From NCBI GenBank assembly GCA_037178675.1, contig JAYMGJ010000002.1, positions 41,766 to 105,765 on the forward strand: a DNA stretch of 64,000 nt, read 5' to 3'. Source of the stretch: Scleroderma bovista. Taxonomy: Eukaryota; Basidiomycota; Agaricomycetes; Boletales; Sclerodermataceae. The notes under the pieces are model-generated. The model was not told where the DNA came from. It saw only the letters and a program-made list of their open reading frames with translations, and did no database searches. A program made the position numbers and the translations under genes. Shown piece after piece: positions 57,331 to 64,000 of this stretch; within the stretch, counting starts at the first letter, position 1; every line of letters starts with the position of its first letter.

Positions 57331-58399
57331 CATACCTCGCTTTGGCTGACTTATGCCTCCCGGACAGAAGTGAACCTGGATGTGAAACGCACGCACGACC
57401 TGTGCATACCAGAATGGATGTGCAGTGGGGTTACTTTCCCTCGACAGTGTCATGACGACACTGTTGTTGGAGCCAGGTTGTATCACATCTTGATCACGGC
57501 GAATATCGTAGGTAGTGTAATTAACCCGGAAGATCTTTGACTCAACTATTCGATGGTTTGTTAAGCGAAGACCGTTCCGATCCTCAGGTGAGAAGGATCA
57601 TTCATCCCCGTCATAGTCCAGTCCAAGCAGCCGCGAAAGCAGATGATTTTTAAGTTTCTGCACAAAATCTGGCTACCGACCCCATCTCAGAAGCAAAGTT
57701 CAGGAAAGTAGCAGAAGTCCATACCTTCATAGCAGGATCATCATGGTACTTTCCAATGAGGTCTACTAAGCTGAATGTATTGTCGCGTCGTGGAATATCC
57801 GTCATGACATGGTGGATCTCCGGATCGTCATCGCTTGGATCGGCATCACTAACTTCAGAGTTCAGGGCTTCGCGCTGCTGCCTGAGGACTGTATGCCGCC
57901 GCTCCTGTGTAGTGAACTGGCTGACCACATTTTTCTTATTTGATTGCCCATAAAACCTCTTGATGATTCGATGTGCAAGTTCACCCTATGTTTGATATGA
58001 ATGTCAGCTATGTAGTACAAGTGACGCAGAGGGTACACACTCACAACTTGGGTGGTGTATGAATCTGTCGTCCCAAACATCCTTATGGTTCCAACGTAAT
58101 CGCCCAACGCATGGAACTTGTAGGTATTGATGTTGAATGTCTTACACTGAGGTCCTGAACGTGATGGCTTCGTTCGCTGGCCAGACTGGAGTTCGGCTAC
58201 TTCCCGCCTTTGTCGCTGAGCAGCTTCATTGGGTAGTTCAACAGTTTGAAAGGCTACACATGTGCAGCTCTGAAACTTTCGGATTTGGTCAGAAAGTTGT
58301 CGCAAAGACTGCCCCAGTAATTTGAGGGATGTCTCAGTGTGAAGGCGCAGCTCTACATCCTTCCTTCCACACGCTGTGACGCAGTAGTACTGCCATGTA

Positions 58400-60950
58400 T
58401 TGGCGCTTTTCGTGCATCAGCAACTTAACAAATTTTCTGAAACAACTTATTTGTCTGGAAAGGGCTGAAATAGTCTGGAGGGTCTTAATGATCTGAGATA
58501 TCTGAGAATTTTTGGGTATCAGACTGGCCAACTACCTGAAGTTTCTGGAATGTTTGAAGTGTCTGAAGTGTCTGAAGTGTCTGCTTTTAGAAACAGATGT
58601 CTGATTCCAGACACTTAAGATGGTTCAGAAATTTCAGACATTCAAAGTGTCAGGCATTTCAGGCATTTCAGATATTTCAGACTCTTCAGATTTCTCCAGA
58701 CATTCTAGGAAGTCACACACATCAAGTGCTCAGACCTTTCAGGCATCTCAGGCACATCAGACATGATCAGACATCTGCAGACACATCAGACACCTGCAGC
58801 TACATCAGACACCTCTAGATATTTCAGATTATTTCACTTGTAGACAATCCAGACACTTCTGAACAAATCAGATGCATCAGACATACCAGATGCATCAGAT
58901 GTCTGAAGACACCTCAGAAAGTCAGTTTGTCAGACATGTCAAATATTTCAGACACTCAAGAAATCCAGACATTTTAGACACTTCCAGACATTTCAGATAG
59001 TTTTAGAATTGGACATGCCAGACATCTCATACACTCAAGGGATTTCAGGCATCTCAAGTAGTCCAGACTTTGTAGCCACCTCAGAAACATCAGACAGTTA
59101 GACACTCCATACACTCCAGACATTATCAAACTAATCAGATCCTTCAAATAATATCAGACTGTCAGGCCATCAGACATCTCAGCTACTTTAGCTACATCAG
59201 CTACATCAGATATTTCAGATACTTGACACACCTCAGAAAGTCCAGATAGTCAGACACTCCATACACTCCAGATATCTCATACATTCTAGAACTGTTCAGA
59301 TATCTCAGATAGTTTAAAAACTCTAGAAACCTCAGAAATCCCAGAAAGCCAGACACTTCATATACATCAGACTTCTTCCAATAATTTCAAACTATCAGAA
59401 CATCAGACATTTCAGATACTTCAAATACTTCAGCTACATCAGATACTTTAGATAGTTTAGACATCTCAGAAAGCCCAGATGGTCAGATACTCCATACACT
59501 CCAGACATCCCATACACTCTAGAATTTTCAGATACTTCAGCTAGTTCAGAAACTCTAGAATCTTCAGAATTCCCAGAGTCAGCCATTTCAACTATTTCAG
59601 ATAAAATCAGACCAACCAGATGCATCAAACAACTTAAGACCATCAGATTATTAAACATTTCAGATACCTCAGCTATTCTAGCTACTTCAGAAATTTCAAC
59701 TACTTCAGACATTTCAGAGAGCCCAGATTGTTAGACACTCCATACCCTTTAGACATCTCATACCCTCTAGAAAATTTCAGATACTACTTTGGGAAGTCCA
59801 GACTCTCCAGCCACCTCAGAAGTCACAGAGAGTTAGATACTTCATATATTCCAAACATAATCTGAATAACAAGATATTTTAGATCACTGAGACTATCAGA
59901 CATCTTGGACACTTCAGCTACTTGAGAGATCTTAAATACTTCAGAGACTTCAGATCATTCATAAACCTCAAATAGTCAAACTTTTCAGACGCTTCAGACT
60001 TTCTATACACTTTAGTATTTTTTAGACATTTCTGATATTTCTGACACTCTAGACACCTCAGACATCCCAGATAGTCAAACACCTCATATATATCAGATAC
60101 TTCAGATGGTCAGTGCACCAGACATATTAGAGACTTCAGATGTCACATTACACTCTAAGACTTTTCAGACACCTCAGGGGGTCTAGATACATCAAACAAC
60201 TCAGACATCCAAGATGGTTAGATATTTCATATATGTTAGTTACTTCAGAGACTTCAGATGTCACATTACACTCTAAGACTTTTCAGACACCTCAGGGGGC
60301 CTAGATACTTCAAACAACTCAGACATCCAAGATGGTTAGATATTTCATATATGTTAGTTACTTCAGAGACTTCAGAGATTTCAGATGGTCAGTGCACCAG
60401 ACATATTAGAAACTTCAGATGTCACATTACACTCTAAGACTTTTCAGACACCTCAGGGGGCCTAGATACATCAAACAACTCAGACATCCAAGATAGTTAG
60501 ATATTTCATATACATTAGACATAATCAGATAACCATGATTTAAGACTAGTAGATCATTGGAACCTTAGATATCTCAGCTACTTCAGTAATTTCAGACACT
60601 CCAGACACTCTACTAGGTAGTCAATGTATCAGACATATCAGACATTCTAGATATTCTATACACTATAAGACATTTTAGATATCTAGACACCCAAGAACCC
60701 TCAGAGATCTCAGATAGTCAGATACTTCATAGTAGGCTTCAGACATGATCAGACTAATCAGATTCTTCAAATCATTTCAGACCATCCAAATATTAGACAT
60801 TTCAGACACTTCAGATATTTCTGACACCTCAGAAAGCCCAGACATTCAGACACTGCATACACTACTACTACAAACATCCATACACTCACAAATTCAGACT
60901 AGCCAAATTCTTGAAGCAATTTACTACTAAGACCATCAGATCATTAGTAC
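58400..60950. repeat. TCAGACA-rich degenerate tandem DNA
   Basis: About 2.5 kb of loosely repeated units built on TCAGACA(T/C)(T/C)TCAGA, with strong strand asymmetry (few G on the + strand). Between 58440 and 58595 the motif is present as its complement (TGTCTGAAG), and the orientation switches at about 58600. No gene. Confidence 0.75.
60132..60515. repeat. three longer repeat units inside the TCAGA tract
   Basis: The segment with GATGTCACATTACACTC begins at 60140, 60258 and 60419 (spacing 118 and 161 bp), with high similarity among copies. These are recent amplifications in an older degenerate tract. Confidence 0.75.
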
Positions 60951-61229
60951 TAGTAGACATTTGGCATATGTCAGCTACTAGTACTACTACTACTTCAAAG
61001 GCTACTATCTCAGATACTAGTACTTTAGTAAAATTGAGATGAACACATCAGGAAACCTACAAGTTAGTACTTAATCATGCTTGATTTGGACTTAATCCCA
61101 CTTCATTACTTAAATATTTCTGACAAGTTCCCAAGTCTAGTAATAAGATGACCAAGGACAACTTGCCAAGACACCTAAGTAAACTAAGTCGACTAAGCTA
61201 AATATAATGTGTAGCTGTCATCAAAAATG
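60951..61229. other. no gene; ACTAGTACT-rich stretch
   Basis: Several (CTA)n/(TAG)n short runs such as ACTAGTACTACTACTACTTC near 60980, then plain AT-rich DNA. Confidence 0.4.
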
Positions 61230-61860
61230 GTGGTTGCATTGTCGGCATTGTTGTCAGCTTGCATATAAGTCTTTACTGCAGTATATCAATTTATTACAAT
61301 AGTTACTACATCAATTTGCTAGCAGTACTACTAACTATGCTCGCCATCACTGTGCAGTGGTCAGCAGTCATCATACCATTGAGATATGGTAGTGGGGGAG
61401 CTGCCACTGCCATCATTGTCATGCTGGGGTTGGTGGTTGTCGTACCATCAGGATGTGGCAGTGGGGGAGCCGCTGCTGCCGACAGTGTCATGCTGGTGCT
61501 GGTGGTGGGGTCATGGCAATGGGGCTGCCATTGTTATCATCATGCTGGTGGTGGTTGGGCCTGATGTGCTTGTGCTGGGTGGGTCGACCGTTGTTGCTGT
61601 TGTTGTGCTGGTGCTGGTGTTGGGTCATGGTGGCCTGCTGTTGTCATGGATGCTGGTGGAGCAGCTGCACTATATTAATGCCAAGTTCAGTATGCAGATG
61701 AAGCAGAAGAGGAAGGGGACTTACTGGCTGGATAAGGTATCCAGGAGTGAGGGTGGGCTGGTTGGACAGGCCCAGGTACCAAAGCCATCACCCATGCTGG
61801 TCATCTGGGGGTGGGGGTAATAGGGATATGTGGATGGACATGCAATGAGAATCATGATAG
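61230..61860. repeat. GT-rich low-complexity repeat
   Basis: Loose repeats of TGCTGGTGGTGG and GTGGCAGTGGGGGAGC(C/T)GC. Open frames on both strands are composition effects. Confidence 0.55.
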
Positions 61861-61881
61861 CTAGCATAAATTATAATAAAG

Positions 61882-63003
61882 GGTGATGATGAACAACCAC
61901 AGCTGGATCCCACAAAGATATACACTATCATGACACAACTCAATTATACCCTTTCAGAACTGTTTATACTAACTGCTTGTACAATGTGACAAGCTTTATT
62001 TAGAAGGACACCAATTTACTAGATGCCACTTTTGTCTCATTACTACTAGTACACTGGCATTCATCCAATTTGTTTGTTGCCAAACTTGTTTCAGGGCTGT
62101 CACTTGCAACAGTGGAGAACCACTTGAAAGATGAGTCTATCACTGTGCAGGTACAAGTGGGCTTTTGCCCACTTCACCAACCAACTTCCATTCTCTCTCC
62201 TGACAGCTTGCTTTCATGATTGGGTGACAATGAACAACCACTGCTAGATCCCACAAAGATATACACTGTCATGACACAACTCAATTATACCCTTTCAGAA
62301 CTGTTTATACTACTAACTGCTTGTACAATGTGACAAGCTTCATTGAGAAGGACACCAATTTACTACTAGATGCCACTTTTGTCTCATTACTACTACTAGT
62401 AGTACACTGGCATTCATCCAATTTGTTTGTTGCCAAACTTGTTTCAGGGCTGTCACTTGCAACAGTGGAGAACCACTTGAAAGATGAGTCTATCACTGTG
62501 CAGGCACAAGTGGGCTTTTGCCCACTTCACCAACCAACTCCCATTCTCTCTCCTGACAGCTTGCTTTCATGATTGGGTGACAATGAACAACCACAGCTGG
62601 ATCCCACAAAGATATACACTGTCATGACACAACTCAATTATACCCTTTCAGAACTGTTTATAGTAACTGCTCATACAATGTGACAAGATTCATTGAGAAG
62701 GACACTGATTTACTAGTAGTAGATGCCACTTTTGTCTCATTACTACACCATTTGTCCAATTCATTTGTTGCCAAACTTGTTTCAGGGCTGTCACTTGCAA
62801 TGGAGAATCACTCAAAAGATGAGTCTATCACTGTGCAGGCACAAGTGGGCTTGCGCTCACTTCGCCAACCAACCCCCATTCTCTCTCCTGACAGCTCGCT
62901 TTCATGATCAGTGGGTGACAATGAACAACCATAGCTGGATCCCACAAAGATATACACTGTCATGACACAACTCAATTATACCCTTTCAGAACTGTTTATA
63001 CTA
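61882..63003. repeat. about 340-bp tandem repeat, 3.2 copies
   Basis: GATCCCACAAAGATATACACT begins at 61906, 62247, 62600 and 62938, giving periods of 341, 353 and 338 bp. Part of the length variation comes from short CTA/TAG runs within each unit (around 62020-62050, 62360-62405, 62715-62725). Open frames inside repeat from unit to unit and have no domain. Confidence 0.85.
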
Positions 63004-63030
63004 CTGTTGAACCAAACATGATTATGGACA

Positions 63031-63459
63031 ATGTTGTTTATCCACCTCAACAACTCAGGGTTTCCTAATTCATTTGACAAGTGTCATGTCAAAGCACAGC
63101 TGCAGTCTTTGCTCATCCCTGATATGATTGTTTCCTGCAGGAGCATCAAGTACCATCATGTCACCAACTATTCTCAAAGCAAAGGCATCAACTACTATTA
63201 TATGCTCAGCCACCAGTCCATCTGGCTTTCATATGGTGCATGGAAGACTGTTGAGGATGGATTGAGGGTGGTGGAGAAGGGGCAGCATCAGCTGGTGCCT
63301 GGTGGTGGGATGGATGAGGATGACAAGAGTGTGGTCAGTGGCAGTGATGCTGGGATGGAGTATACACATCAAGATGTGGTGCCTGACAATGAGAGCAAGG
63401 ACAACTTACTCATTGTGTGTGTTGGCACACATGGGGTTGTGGTACCAGGATGCCAATAA
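63031..63459 (+). CDS. hypothetical ORF, 142 codons
   Basis: Open from a non-ATG codon (TTG) at 63031; no domain, signal peptide or membrane segment recognised. The C-terminal half is Asp/Gly-rich (GGGMDEDDKSVVSGSDAG). It directly follows the tandem repeat and could be a gene fragment or chance frame. Confidence 0.2.
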   Translation: MLFIHLNNSGFPNSFDKCHVKAQLQSLLIPDMIVSCRSIKYHHVTNYSQSKGINYYYMLSHQSIWLSYGAWKTVEDGLRVVEKGQHQLVPGGGMDEDDKSVVSGSDAGMEYTHQDVVPDNESKDNLLIVCVGTHGVVVPGCQ

Positions 63460-64000
63460 AGCAATGCAGTATGGAAGCTTGGGACTGCACTTGCCTAGCA
63501 TTCAGGTGTGCCTGCATACATGGATGAGGGGGAGTCTGGATGGGGATCGGAGTGGGACAAGAAGGGCACAAGCAGTGGAATTGGTCCTGGTGCTGGAGGC
63601 TCACTTCTACCCACAAAGGAAGGTGGGTGAGATAACCCTAAGGGCAACAACCCAAAGAACTACCACACGGAACTCTGAGGAGGGAATAGGACTAGAGATC
63701 TTAGAGCGAAGACCCAAAGAGAGCTCGAATGGAGAGCCTCTGGGTGCTGGATTGCAGCAGTATATATACTACACTACACGTGTCCTGTGCGAGGCTATCC
63801 ATGAGGCTGTATGCTGTACGAGGCAGTGGACACAGCTGCCATCCTGTGGTAAGGCTATGCTAATGACATCAAGGGATACAGCATGTACAGCACGAGGCTG
63901 TAGTCTAGACAGACCTACAGATAAGGAGCACTAGATAAGATACTACGGTACGATAAGATAAGATGTCATCTAATCGCAGATTAGATAAGATAAAAAGTCA
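63460..64000. other. no gene; GATAAGAT-rich end
   Basis: The last 80 bases hold several GATAAGAT/AGATTAGATAAGAT motifs, similar in style to the ATCTTATCTAATC near the start of the Copia-2 LTR read in reverse. A further LTR entering from the right is possible but not shown. Confidence 0.3.

Larger units (their letters stand above)
47860..58305 (-). pseudogene. basidiomycete transposon-encoded ORF, C-terminal part, split by Copia-2
   Basis: On the minus strand the upstream part (58305-57336) reads FNINTYKFHALGDYV, IRMFGTTDSYTTQ, GELAHRIIKRFYGQSNKKN, VNYTTYDIRRDQD and HPFWYAQVVRAFHI. The coding sequence resumes after the Copia insertion at 48445 with MEVLWVRWFG, PKIGFIPDSNDAFGFLDPS, CHIIPAFADGRTD and an acidic tail ending at 47860. 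This series is familiar from transposon-borne ORFs of Agaricomycetes (transposase-like; exact family not settled). Lesions are the 8.9-kb insertion, a TGA at 57598-57600 (minus strand), and absence of the N-terminal part beyond 58330, where low-complexity DNA begins. Confidence 0.7.

Noticed and set aside
60132..60515. Regularly spaced repeats as a possible CRISPR array
   Set aside because: Spacing is unequal (118, 161), the spacers are repeated as well, and the context is eukaryotic.

Overview
The window looks like a repeat-rich, gene-poor region of a basidiomycete (Agaricomycetes) genome. Short introns (about 45-75 nt) with GT..AG ends interrupt most genes. The host genes belong to the expanded, tyrosine-kinase-like (TKL) kinases of mushrooms, recognisable by HGD(L/V/M)KG in place of HRDLK. 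The mobile elements (Plavaka-type transposase, tyrosine-recombinase retroelement, Ty3/Gypsy, Ty1/Copia) are those usual in this group. No rRNA, tRNA or CRISPR array was recognised. Species cannot be named from the sequence alone.

Layout. 1-6.1 kb: three kinase genes (one + strand copy with a broken splice site, then two - strand copies that are tandem duplicates together with their upstream regions). 7.3-15.6 kb: a nest of retroelements. A DIRS-like element carries a 257-bp insertion and a Copia element; the Copia fragment carries one, and abuts a second, copy of a 2.1-kb LTR-like sequence, and these form a 5-kb inverted structure. 15.8-18.9 kb: Plavaka-type transposase gene. 19.1-22.3 kb: segmental copy A with relics of an A1 aspartic protease and a C2H2 gene. 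23.2-36.3 kb: a kinase/GTPase island with a gene of two fused kinase domains, an AIG1-like GTPase gene, a gene of three fused kinase domains (one canonical, two with lost catalytic aspartates) and a decayed copy. 36.5-42.8 kb: a Ty3/Gypsy element with long open gag and pol, a GGGAAAC frameshift site, 130-bp LTRs and an ACGT target duplication. 42.8-45.5 kb: segmental copy B. 46.6-47.3 kb: a further aspartic-protease relic. 47.9-58.3 kb: a transposon-encoded ORF split by an 8.9-kb Ty1/Copia element (460-bp LTRs, CATAC duplication), which has an extra reading frame before gag and is itself interrupted by a 545-bp TA-flanked element. 58.4-64 kb: degenerate TCAGA-rich DNA, GT-rich low-complexity DNA, a 340-bp tandem repeat, and an unrecognised ORF.

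How it fits together. The two segmental copies flank the kinase island, and the same flanking fragments recur after successive kinase or GTPase genes, so the region seems to have grown by repeated block duplication followed by transposon insertion. The most interesting biology is the fused kinase/pseudokinase genes beside an AIG1-like GTPase. This resembles the domain architecture of plant tandem-kinase immune receptors, but that link is inference only.
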